Source of the DNA: Taudactylus pleione
Taxonomy: Eukaryota; Chordata; Amphibia; Anura; Myobatrachidae
Length of the DNA stretch: 64,000 nt
NCBI GenBank assembly: GCA_031769625.1
Contig: JAUIMM010000573.1
Location: forward strand, 943,001-1,007,000
Reading direction: 5' to 3'
This document shows, in pieces, positions 12,217 to 22,599 of this stretch. The position numbers and the translations under genes are program-made. The notes beneath the pieces are model-generated. The model had not been told where the DNA came from. It ran no database searches and worked only from the letters and a program-made list of their open reading frames with translations. Every line of letters begins with the position of its first letter. Position 1 is the stretch's first letter.

Positions 12217-12925
12217 TTAGTCTTAAATGGTGTATATCATTTCTATTTACGTTTTGCAACTACCCCTGTACTTCCTTCATTATTGCCTCATGGTTTCAAG
12301 GCTCCTCTGACTTTTGTAGTTGAGTTATTTATGTTTGTATATTTGTTATATTTTGCCCTATGCTCCCTTCTTCATATTCCCTTTTTTAATGTCAGGAACC
12401 TCTTTAAGCATACATTTAGACTAAATTGTTCCAAGCTCACTATAAATGTATTTTTCAGACTTGATTATATGGTATGTTCAGCATCTTTACTTTGCATTCT
12501 AATGGTACAGTTTTCATTACTCTAAAAAGCATTAAAGGGCATTAAGTTATTTTCATTCTCATAGGGACGATGTAGTTGCTATACAAGAAACTAATTTTTC
12601 TCAATTGGTACCAACTGCCTTCTCTGATTTACGCTGATTTACACTACCCATTAGTTGTTTTTTTAATACCTCAACCTTTCTCAGAGATAATATCAGCTTT
12701 CCTCTCCTACCTGACCCTTCCAGTCATTAGTGACCTGAATCATGACTCTCTGAATTCTCCATGAGAGATTCAGTAGGTTTAGCAGCCATAAAATCCCATG
12801 TCCTGATGGCTTTTCTAATAATTTTTACTCCACCTTTCAAATGCACCTAGCTCCCCTACTGTTGGGAGTGTTTGAGGCAAGTTTCTCTCTGGGTACTTTC
12901 CCCCTTGAAATGCTTGAGGCACGTA

Positions 12926-14574
12926 CAGTCAGGTGCATAAATATTGGGACATTGACAGAATTTTCATATGTTGGCCTCTATTCAATACCACAATGGCTTT
13001 GAAATGAAACAAACAAGATGTGCTTTAACTGCAGACTTTCAGATTTAATTTGAGGGTAAAAACATCCAAATCAGGTGAATGGTGTAGGAATTACAACGGT
13101 TTCTATATGTGCCTCCCACTTTTTAAGGGGCCAAAAGTAATGGGACAAACTAAATAATCCTAAATCTAACTTTCACTTTTTAATACTTTGTTGCAAATCC
13201 TTTGCAGGCAATTACAGCCTGAAGTCTGGAACGCATAGACATCACCAGACGCTGGGTTTCATCCCTGGTGATGCTCTGCCAGGTCTCTACTGCAAATGTC
13301 TTCAGTTCCTGCTTGTTCCTGGGGCATTTTCCCTTCAGTTTTGTCTTCATCAAGTGAAATGCATGCTCAATCGGATTCAGGTCAGGGGATTGACTTGGCC
13401 ATTGCATAACATTCCACTTTTTAGCCTTAAAAAACTCTTTGTTTGCTTTTGCAGTATGCTTTGGGTCATTGTCCATCTGCACTGTGAAGCGCCGTCCATT
13501 GAGTTCTGAAGCATTTGACTGAATATGAGCATATAATATTGCCCGAAACACTTCAGAATTCATTCTGCTGCTTTTGTCAGCAGTCACATCATCAATAAAT
13601 ACAAGGGAACCAGTTCCATTGGCAGCCATACATGCCCATGCCATGACACTACCACCACCATACTTCACTGATGAAGTGGTATGTTTTGGATCATGAGCAG
13701 TTCCTTTCCTTCTCCATACTCTTCTCTTCCCATCACTCTGGTACAAGTTGATCTTTGTCTTATCTGTCCATAGGATGTTGTTCCAGAACTGTAATGGCTT
13801 TTTTAGATGTTGTTTGGCAAACTCTAATCTGGTCTTCCAGCTTTTGAGGCTCACCAATGGTTTACATCTTGTGGTGAACCCTCTATATTCACTCTTGTGA
13901 AGTCTTCTCTTGATTGTTGACTTTGACACATATACACCTACCTCCTGGAGAGTGTTCTTGATTTGGCCAACTGTTGTGAAGGGGTTTTTCTTCACCAGGG
14001 AAATAATTCTTCTGTCATCCACGACAGTTGTTTTCCGTGGTCTTCCGGGTCTTTTGGTGTTGCTGAGCTCTCCGGTGCGTTTTCTTTTTAACAATGTTCC
14101 AAACAGTTGATTTGGCCACAACTAATGTTTTTGCTATCTCTCTGATGGGTTTGTTTTGATTTTTCAGCATAATGATGGCTTGCTTCACTGATAGTGACAG
14201 CTCTTTGGATCTCCTATTGAGAGTAGACAGCAACTGATTCCAAATGCAAATGTCACACCTAGAATCAACTCCAGACCTTTTACCTGCTTAATTGATAATG
14301 AAATAATGAGGGCATAGCCCACACCTGTCCATGAAATAGCTTTTGAGTTGATAGTCCCATTACTTTTGGCCCCTTAAAAAGTGGGAGGCACATATAGAAA
14401 CCGTTGTAATTCCTACACCGTTCACCTGATTTGAATGTAATTACCCTCAAATTAAATCTGAAAGTCTGCAGTTAAAGCACATCTTGTTTGTTTCATTTCA
14501 AAGCCATTGTGGTGGTGAATAGAGGCCAAAATATGAAAATTCTATCAATGTCCCAATATTTATGCACCTGACCG
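12926..14574 (-). mobile_element. Tc1/mariner element, 1649 bp
   Basis: CAGTCAGGTGCATAAATATT at the left and its inverse (ending ...GCACCTGACCG) at the right are flanked by TA at 12924-12925 and 14575-14576. The terminal inverted repeats extend about 220 bp each with few mismatches; both contain 'ccccttaaaaagtgggaggc' or its complement. This is the classic Tc1 layout of long inverted repeats around a single transposase. The high arm identity suggests a fairly recent insertion. Confidence 0.95.
13180..14233 (-). pseudogene. Tc1-family transposase with one frameshift
   Basis: The protein would be about 350 residues, normal for Tc1. The N-terminal part (ATG at 14233) contains a helix-turn-helix with 'KQAIIMLKNQNKPIREIAK' and 'AKSTVWNIVKK'. 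The rest, in another frame, carries the GRPRKT hinge, the first catalytic Asp in 'ILWTDKTKI', the second in 'MDNDPKHTA' and the Glu in 'SPDLNPIEH', spaced as DD34E. The frame changes in an A-rich run near 14080-14092, consistent with a one-base indel. No other stop is seen, so this copy looks inactive by a single lesion. Confidence 0.92.
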
Positions 14575-15015
14575 TATAATTGCTATTTACAAACCAGGCA
14601 AAGATCCTGTATAGAGTGCTAAACCTAAAAAAGATCAATGGACTTTTTGAAGATAAATTCACAAATTTAATACACTAACCTTATAGGCACAGAAACATGA
14701 AACACAATCAAGAAATAAATAAAGATAAAAATGAAAAATAAGTTCATAAGCAAGCCACACACTAATAAAAAGAATTGTTGTTCTATTAGTATTTGGATGG
14801 AACTTCCTTCTGTAATTATGCACAGTCAAATGGCTAAAGAGAGTCAATGCATGACTGAACTTATCCTTAGGCGAGTTGATTACTGGGATTTGAATGAGGT
14901 ATTTGTCACAGCCCCTGGGCACATGCTGTGTCCTAAGCAGTTGTGAATGGGGCTGTTGTCCTCCTCCGGAATATCAGTAGAATGCCAGACCAACAATTCT
15001 TTACAATTAAAATGG

Positions 15016-15017
<2 letters not shown>

Positions 15018-15052
<35 letters not shown>
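15018..15052. repeat. (AT)n microsatellite
   Basis: A run of about 17 AT dinucleotides lies just upstream of the Harbinger element. Similar runs occur at about 24289-24320, 27998-28024, 54229-54255, 54293-54342 and 56548-56580. Confidence 0.95.
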
Positions 15053-15056
<4 letters not shown>

Positions 15057-15778
15057 GCCAAAGGCCTGGCACTCCCAATTACACACAATGGGCCTGATTA
15101 AGAGCCGGACGCAAGTGGCCGTTCACACGTTCGGCGTACGTGCCAAAAAATTTAAATTCAAGCGCTCGCTCGTAATTTCGTGCGCAGCTAATCTTCCGCC
15201 CCATAGTCTCCCAACCCCTCCTCTAGCTAACGAGCAAGCCAAATTGCGACCGTACATCTTCAATTTTGCATGCAGGGAACGCTCGCACAAGTACAAACCG
15301 GAAGTGGGCCTGTCAGATTTCGATTACCTGCTCGTTCATTCTGCATACCTACTTCAATCGTATCATGCCAATCAAGATATCAATTAGCTTAATTGCTCTT
15401 CACATGTTTGCAATTCGTTTTTTTTTCATTTTCAATAAACTTTACTCTTGTCCGTGTTTGTTTTTTCACGCAGAATACGTACAGTTCAAACAATGGTTTC
15501 CTTTATCCAAAATACATGTATTTGTCATTTTTCCTATTGTTTTCCGTGTTTTGTCTGACGCATATTTTACTTGTTTCATTTTTTTATTTAAATTAGCTAA
15601 CGCATGTCACTGCATTAAGCCAATCATAACTCACATTAGATTTTTTAGCCTGTCGAACACATGACTCATACACTAACCAATAGAATGGTTCCTGTTAATT
15701 TTCCAAATACATTAGCCAATCAAAGTTATTATCTGTTCTTTATTAAAACTGTTTTTTCCAAAATCCACTATTGCCATC

Positions 15779-17118
15779 ATGAGAGCCTCTGCGTTCACCA
15801 GGCGGGAGCTTCTTGTACTGACGGAGGTTAGGGACCGGCGGATAACCAGCCAGCCTCCCCCCATCAGCAACAGAGAGAAGCGTTCCGCCTATGCGGAGGT
15901 TCGCTGCCACCTGCGCTCCTTCGGCTCACGCCGACAGATCGGCCAGCTGGAGCACAGGTGGTCGGATCTGCAACGCCGCACGCCACCCTTGCTGGCATGT
16001 TTTAGACAGCGTATAGCTGAAAGTAAGTCTATTTTTTTTTGCTTTTCCTTTTTACTTGGGCCAAGAATTTTGCGGCCCTATCTGCGTGTGCATGTTTTCA
16101 TTCTTGGCCTGTTTGTTTATTTACTACATATCTGCGTGTGCATGTTTTCATTCTTGCCCTGTTTGTTTTTTTAGTCCATATCTGCGTGTGCATGTTTTCC
16201 ATTTTTTTTTTAATAATATTTTTGGATGTTTTCAAGGTAAAAAATTAAACAAAACTTAAATTGTTGTCCATCATTTAGGGGCAGAGCGCAGACTACGCCG
16301 TCATCGGCAGCGACGACTTCGGCCTCGTCCCCTATCCCCAACTCCCAGCCAATCCTCCTCTCCCCAACCTACCCCTAATTCACCCTCCAACCCAGCCTGG
16401 CCAGACCCAGATGCCCCTCCCTCTAGGATACTTCCCCTCCCCTCAACCCCCCTCTCTCTTTTCATCACCCTCCCCTCCAACCACCCCTCTCTTTTACACC
16501 CCTTCCCCACCTTCAGAAATAACCCCTCCTACAACAGACCTGCATTGGCCTACCTCCGAGGAGGACGATGGTGGGGCTACAGGTCCAGGCGTCATTGTCA
16601 ACGGTATGTTTCCCTTTTAACTTTTTTTTTATTTTTATGTTTTTTTTGGTGGATGTTATCCTTTGCCTGTGCATTTTTCAAATTTTAGTTATTTATAATG
16701 TTTGTTATATATATCTTGGTTTAAAAATTTCTATGATGTTTTCCCCTTACACATATCACACATGTCCAAACACTCATACTTGTATCTCTTGTTTATGGTA
16801 CCAACAAATGTAGTTTTTGTGCGTACTTCTCCATTTTTACATTTTTTAGTCATTTTTGGGAATTTACTTGGGCCAAGAATTTTGGATTTGTATTGTAATG
16901 TTTGTCAAAATTGTCACTTTTTGTAAAGTTGAATTTCCTTTTGAAGTTGATTGTCAAACAAAATTAAGGTTTTTTTTTATTAAGCACCTCAATTTTTTAA
17001 CCCACATAGGACCAGAGGCGGCTGACCGAGGCAGCAGCTTGTGTGCAGAGGCTGAGGGGTGATGTTATAGGCATGCTGGTGGTCCTCGATCACATAGCGG
17101 GGATCCTGCACCACTAAT
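15779..17118 (+). CDS. SANT/Myb-like DNA-binding protein of the Harbinger element (frame partly uncertain)
   Basis: Exon 1 (15779-16022) encodes an arginine-rich trihelix or SANT-like segment: 'FTRRELLVLTEVRDRR', 'REKRSAYAEVRCHLRSFG' and 'IGQLEHRWSDLQRR'. It ends at a good donor (GTAAGT). A proline-rich exon lies at about 16279-16603, with acceptors after 16278 or 16291, and a last exon starts at 17010. Using 16292-16603 and 17010-17062 gives an uninterrupted protein of about 202 residues. However, another frame of the last exon, ending at 17118, encodes a better amphipathic tail ('VQRLRGDVIGMLVVLDHI'), so a small frameshift may exist. CCAAT and an A/T-rich promoter precede the ATG. An AATAAA lies near 17153. 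Confidence 0.5.
16079..16200. repeat. Three tandem copies of a ~55-bp unit in intron 1
   Basis: 'tatctgcgtgtgcatgtttt' followed by 'cattcttg.cctgtttgttt' occurs three times in a row. A separate motif, 'tttacttgggccaagaattt', occurs both here (16052) and in the next intron (16863). Function unknown. Confidence 0.7.
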
Positions 17119-17874
17119 TTTTTGCTTTGCCCAAAACTTGGACATGTTTGAAAAAAATAAAAAAACAAGTTTGGTTTAAAGTCTCATTCCTTCTCTGTAA
17201 ATATTATATTGTTTAACCTTACATAAGTCGACTATTGCAGCAAGTTTTTTAAAGTAATGTAACTTAGATTATAGAAAGCTGAATTATGTAAGCTGGCACA
17301 TTCAACACCTAACAATACCAATAGGTTTGTAGAATTAGCAGCATTTGTTTTTTTTTGGGGGGGTAAGGTAAATATTAAATGAAACCTGCTTATGCCGAGA
17401 TTAGAAAACATACTGATTCACCATAATACCTTTGGGTGTTTGTAACAGGATTAGCCCTTAAGCAAGTTTTCCTTTTTTGAACCAGGTTAGACTTGCATGG
17501 AATTTAGAAAGGAAATGTTTTTTTCAACGTAACCAAAAATATTTTAATCTCAAATAAGAAACACAAAGTGATTTTTGACAATCAATACACACAGTGAAAA
17601 TACTCTCAAAAAATCAGCCTACACCCAAAAAAAACAAATAAAAAACAATCAAGAACTGTTTGATGAAGTAGCATGCCAACATGATTCCACAAATGAGTTG
17701 ATGACAAATTTGGTCCAGAAGTTAAATCCAATGTGTCCACATGAAGTCAATTTTTAAGATCAGGTAGTAGTCATCGTTTTTCCGAAAAATATTATGGAAT
17801 AAAACACAAAAAGATAAAAAAAAAGTTAAAATTTTTAATTACATTATTACATGTCTACATTGTGTCATCTAACT
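17119..17874. other. Non-coding part of the Harbinger element between convergent genes
   Basis: This AT-rich sequence lies between the 3' ends of the plus-strand SANT-like gene and the minus-strand transposase gene. It contains the likely polyadenylation regions of both. No further coding segment is recognised. Confidence 0.5.
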
Positions 17875-19011
17875 TCATTTGGGACAATAATTACCTAAAA
17901 ATCTGGCCACCACATCATCGTGTATGGCCCCCCCACATACTGACCTCCGACCAATCTCGGAGGTGCCATCCTCAGGCAAGGCATCCTCTGGCTGCATTGG
18001 GACACCACTCCTTATGGCGATGTTGTGAAATATCCCACACAGGACCACAATTTTCGAAACCATATCCGGCAAATACATGAGCTCGCCACCAGAGCGGTGG
18101 AGGCATCTGAATCGGCCTCTTAAAAGGCCGATACAGCGCTCCACCACTTGCCTGGTGGCTGTAAGTGTGGAATTATACTCACTTTGTGGGCCTGGTGTGG
18201 GAGCCAAATAAGGAGTGAGCAGCCAGAGCGTGCAAGGGTAGCCACTGTCTCCTGTGAAAAAGAAGTTACAAAATCAGGATCACTGTGTATCAAGCTTTGC
18301 ATTGGTATCTAAAAAAGGTCTCCACTTACCCAGAAGCCATGCATCACCAGCTTGTAGGTTGTTTAATTTATGCCAAATCCCCGATTGCCGGATGACGAAT
18401 GAGTCATGTGCACTCCCGGGTAACTTTGCATTCAGGGACAGGATCTGGAGGGAGGCATCACATACCACCATTACATTCAGTGAGTGATAGTGTTTTCGGT
18501 GCCGAAAAATGGCCTCCAGCCATGCTGGAGGCTGAAGTGGTATGTGAGTACCATCCACAACCCCTATGATGTGTGGGAAGCCAGCTATTTGGTAAAAATT
18601 GGCCTTCGCCACACTAAGGGAAGCCATATCCAAAGGCATTTTAATAAAATGATGGAGGTGCTTGAAAAGGGCCTCCATCACTGCCCTCAGGATCCTTGAA
18701 AAGGAGGATTGGGAGATTCCTGCAACTATTCCCACCGTGGTTTGAAAGGATCCTGAGGCACAGAAATGTAACACCGCCATTAATTGCATAAGTGGTGGTA
18801 TTGCTGTAGGACTGTCAATTTGCCGCTCAAGATCACTCTCTATTAATGAGAGAGTGTCTATGATGATTTGGGGCGGAAGACGGTAGCGGCTTAACACCTC
18901 ATCATCGGGCATTCCAAAAAGGGTGACATGTGTTCTATATATCTGGGGCCTTGCACGCCTACGATGCCTACACCTGGGACGAGATTGAGGTTGGTCGGCT
19001 TCCGGCAGCAT
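17875..19011 (-). CDS. Harbinger (PIF/IS5-like) DDE transposase, two exons
   Basis: Exon A runs 19011-18330 and exon B 18251-17875. The 78-bp intron has GTAAGT at its start and TTTTTCACAG at its end. Splicing joins ...WLLG and GDSGYP into the conserved 'LLGDSGYP' motif in frame, giving about 352 residues, a normal length. Catalytic residues are visible: Asp in 'GVVDGTHIPLQ', Asp in 'PGSAHDSF' and Glu in 'VERCIGLLRGRFRCL'. No internal stop or shift is seen, so it could be active. A possible acceptor just upstream (CATTTCAG near 19042) means an extra 5' exon cannot be excluded. It is divergent from the Myb-like gene. Confidence 0.9.
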
Positions 19012-19324
19012 GGCCAAAATAATACGACCAACATCAACCTGAAATGGTAAGTAATGTAGTTAAGGTATGTTGCCCAAAAAATTTCCAAAAAATTACTTAT
19101 CTTTTCGTTAAAATCCAAAGATGCTTACATGCCGGGGTATTGTCATGATTTCAAAAACCTACATTTCAAAATCATAAATAAAGTTTAGAATTTGGGGTGG
19201 TCATTTTGTAATCTTCTGATTTTAGAAAATGGGCCAAAATATAGGGGGGGAGCACACATTTTGAACAATAGAAAACCTACATTGAGAGGACTTCCACAAT
19301 TTGCCCAAAAAAAAGCACCCAAAA

Positions 19325-19690
19325 ATTTGAACGCTAAATGGTTCGCATTTTGACAAGGGGAATGAAGCCAACAAAAGTGCGCTAAATGGTTCGCATTTTC
19401 ACAAGGGGAATGAAGCCTACAAAAGTGCGCTAAATGGTTCGCATTTTTACAAGGGGAATGAAGCCTACAAAAGTGCGCTAAATGGTTCGCATTTTTACAA
19501 GGGAAATGAAGCCTTCAAAAGTGCACTAAATGGTTTGCATTTTTACAAGAGGAATGAAGCCTACAAAAGTGCGCTAAATGGTTCGCATTTTTACAAGGGG
19601 AATGAAGCCTACAAAAGTGCGCTAAATGGTTCGCATTTTTACAAGGGGAACGAAGCCAACAAAAGTGCGCTAAATGGTTCACATTTTTAA
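19325..19690. repeat. 48-bp tandem array, about 7.5 units, between the divergent Harbinger genes
   Basis: The unit begins 'gcgctaaatggttcgcattt' and continues '..acaaggggaatgaagcc.acaaaagt'. Copies start near 19331, 19379, 19427, 19475, 19523, 19571, 19619 and 19667. Most units differ by only one to three bases. The array sits between the transposase start (19011) and the Myb-like start (20263), where shared promoter or transposase-binding sites would be expected. Confidence 0.9.
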
Positions 19691-20202
19691 CATCCCCAAA
19701 AAAACCCCAAAAAACCTTATTGAGTCCAAAATATGCGAAGAACAATACATAAACATTTTAAAATCAAGTTAAAATCAAAACTTACCAATACACGATAAAT
19801 AAGTGACAGAACAAAAACTTCGTTGGGGCCCAGCCAAAAAAAACCTACAACAAAAAAACACATATTTTTTGAACAAAAAAATCTGTTTCGTAGATCCATA
19901 ATTTACACAAGGATGACGGGAAAAAACTTACACAAAAAATAAACCACAAATAAAATAACCACACCAAAAAATGCGAACGGAAAGTTCTTAAAAAAAACGC
20001 CTCGAACACACTCCAAAAATCCTCCTCCAAACACTACTCCCTCCAACAATACACTCCGAACCACGCAACCTCCAACAAACAACACCCGCCACCTCGACTT
20101 GAGTCGCCAAAAGCCATAAATATTGTTTCATTTCCCGCTCAAATTAAGGACGGATCATAGGAACGCACAATCAATGATGTGGTAGAATAATAAGGACGCA
20201 TG

Positions 20203-20210
20203 TATAAATA
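20203..20210 (+). promoter_or_regulatory. TATA box of the Harbinger Myb-like gene
   Basis: TATAAATA lies 53 bases before the ATG at 20263, a typical distance for a pol II core promoter with a short leader. It is followed by a CGTCA motif. Transcription has not been shown. Confidence 0.6.
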
Positions 20211-20262
20211 CGTCACGGAAAAAAACAAACGGTCTGGTGTAGTTCAAGTTTTAACAAGCAAA

Positions 20263-21552
20263 ATGGCTACAGACCAGCCAAACAATGGCCAAGAGGCGGC
20301 CGGTAAGTATTTCTCTCATTTCTATTCAAGGATTAATTAGAACCAGAATAGAGTGAAAGATTGATATCTAAATTGCCAAACATTTAATGTAAATAGGTGT
20401 TGAGGATGACATGGAAGAGGCTGCTGGGCCCAGTATTCCGGCCAAAGCTGGCAAAAAGAAAAGGCAGCCACAATTCACAAGAAAGGAGATGGAGGTTTTG
20501 ATTCAGAAGTGTGTGGACATCCTGCCACAGGCAGACAGGAATATGGGTGTAAGCCAGAAGTGGAGAATGTGGGAGGAGATAGCCAGTGCTGTCAATAGGG
20601 TGGGTGATTTTGTCCGTCTAGCCCGGGATGTCAAACGCAGGTAAGTTAAACCAAATAAAATAAAAAAAAGTGGATACAGGGCCAAATAATGCAGGAATAA
20701 TGCCAACTTTTTCACCCACAGATGGCAAGACTTCAAATATCGCCTGAAGCAAAAACTGGCTGACAGGGCTAGGCATGCAAGGGGGACAGGTGGGGGTCCC
20801 ACCCCTGTGTCATTGGAGCTGACTGATTTGGAAGAGCTGGCACAGGGGTGTGTGCAGGCTGTGGAGGTGTTTGGCGTGTCCAACATGGATACGGACATGC
20901 CAGACTTTGCGGCTCCTCATGTTGTCCCAGGTAAATGTTGTGATGTAACCAACTCTGAAATGTTTTTGAGACAATATGTAGATTCTAATATGACTCTTTT
21001 CTCTTTTTTCTCACAGAGACACAGGCGGATGAGTCTGCTCCAGAGGGGAGCCTTGGCCGCAGAATTTCTGCTGGCTCTGCAGGGGAGGAACCAGTACATC
21101 CGGCTGAGGACCCTGCAGAAGCCAGTCCAGGGCAATCCCCCTCGCAGGCAGTGGCACTCCTCACAGAACTCAATTTTAAATCGGATTACCATACGGAGAT
21201 TCTGCAGAGGATGGACGCCAGTCTGCTACAGGTGGCTGAGGCCCTGGAGCAAAATGCTGCGGCCAACGTGACCATTGGTCAGGCCCTGGCTGAAAATACC
21301 AGGGCCAACATCAGAATAGCCAATGCCCTGGAGCAGCTCGTTCGCCAGCACATGGTGGAGCCGACCTCCCTTCCTGCCGGAACATCAGGATCCTCCACCT
21401 CTGGCCCAACAACAGCCATTCCTTCAAATGTGCCTAGCCCTGTGCCTAGTCCAGAGGCCACAACATCTGCCTCTGGACAGGCCAGCCAGAGGACATCCCG
21501 GACCCGGTCTGGCGCCCACCCTACCCCAGCCAAACGGGGAAAAAAACAATGA
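20263..21552 (+). CDS. Harbinger Myb/SANT-like accessory protein, four exons
   Basis: Exons at 20263-20302, 20397-20640, 20722-20930 and 21017-21552 join in frame with GT/AG borders to give 342 residues. The DNA-binding domain spans roughly residues 35-105: 'FTRKEMEVLIQKCVDIL', 'WEEIASAVNRVG', and 'DVKRRWQDFKYRLK' across the exon 2/3 border. A helical, probably coiled-coil stretch follows ('LTELNFKSDYHTEILQRMD'), then a Ser/Pro/Thr-rich tail ending in the basic 'PAKRGKKQ'. In this superfamily the Myb-like partner binds element ends and brings the transposase to the nucleus. The reading is intact. Confidence 0.85.
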
Positions 21553-22594
21553 CAGCACTGGATACTTTTCCCACACTCCTTCTGTGCTTGCCCCATATTC
21601 CTTTAGGGCCAAAACTTCCCTCTTCTTTCTTGTAAATTGTTTTTAATGTGTTTGTTTAAGTTTGCCAACACTGGTAATATTTTTGACATAATTCTTTCCG
21701 TTATTATTGGCTAACACTGCCCAAAAACTGTATTTGCCAAAAGCACCTGAAATCTTTAAAAATGTGTGTATGAAATTAAAAATTTGACAAATGTTCTCCA
21801 TTGTATTGTGACATTATTTTAAAAATGGTTTAGAGTTAATCCTGGCCCATAAGCCAAAAACAAAATCCAAAAAAAAAACAAAGGGTTTAAAAAAAAAGGT
21901 TTCTTTAAGGAACACTTAAAAAAAAAAAAGGATGCAAATTCGCCAGCCAAAAACAAAATGGTAAAATACACACAAACATGATGACATTATTGTTACAATA
22001 GCACAACCCCCCCCCCCCCAAAAAAAGAACATTCCTAAAAATATACGCTAATTGATTGTGTAATCCTGAAATTAGCAGCTGAGATTTTCACCTGCGTACG
22101 GTTTTGTGCTAACCAAAAAAACTCTTTTCACAACACATTACAAGCTGGTTTGCAATTCAAAGTTGATTGTTTTTCTGACAAGCCGTGATAAATCGATGAA
22201 ACATCGAGGAGGCCCGGACCGGAGGACAAGCCCATCGCCATTGTGGTCGAGTAATCCACACCCCAAGCTGTGCGAGCAATTTGAATGGAAAGAGGATCAG
22301 CCAGTGACGTATGACTTGGTACGAACACATTTGACATTTGCATGAGCTAATTTATGTACGCCCCAAAAACGCCATGCCACGCCTGCGGTTTTCCATCTCC
22401 ACCCCCGTCAACGCCCAAAAACGGCCTGTTCTGTCAATCACATTTCACATGTCACTTCCTGTTCGCAATTTGACGAACGAGACAAAAAAAGCTCGCAATC
22501 TGCCGTACGCACATGTGCAGTGTAACACCGGCGCATGCGTGGGTTCACAACATCGGAACGCAACGAGCGTACTGAACGGCTCTGAATGAGGGCC
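21553..22594. other. Right non-coding arm of the Harbinger element
   Basis: It contains A-rich sequence, an AATTAAA-like signal near 21776 and a C run near 22010. The subterminal region carries a core at 22396-22440 ('ccacccccgtcaacgcccaa', then 'ctgtcaatca') shared with MITEs elsewhere in the window. Repeated 'gctcgcaa/cgctcgtt' motifs occur close to the terminus and may be transposase or Myb-protein binding sites. Confidence 0.5.
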
Positions 22595-22599
22595 AATGT

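Larger units (their letters stand above)
12540..14640 (+). pseudogene. L1-like ORF2 relic interrupted by the Tc1 element
   Basis: Near 12560 one frame reads DDVVAIQETNFSQ, like the L1 endonuclease 'LLQETH' motif. At 12783-12925 another frame reads K-IPCPDGFSNNFY... ...LEMLEAR, matching the reverse transcriptase 'K.PGPDGF..EFY' and 'LP..M.EA.I' region. After the Tc1 insertion at the TA, 14577-14612 continues with AIYKPGKDP, the next conserved L1 motif. The two halves join in frame at the TA site. The relic is deleted and shifted, so it is dead. Confidence 0.6.
15090..22594. mobile_element. PIF/Harbinger element, about 7.5 kb, three gene-like units
   Basis: The left end GGGCCTGATTAAGAGCCG and the right end (reverse) GGCCCTCATTCAGAGCCG match at 15 of 18 bases. 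AAT flanks both sides (15087-15089 and 22595-22597). Between them lie a SANT-like gene on plus (15779), a DDE transposase on minus (19011 to 17875) and a Myb/SANT-like gene on plus (20263-21552). The transposase and Myb-like genes are divergent. Known Harbingers are usually 3-5 kb with two genes, so the size and the extra gene are unusual. It could also be two adjacent elements. Confidence 0.75.
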
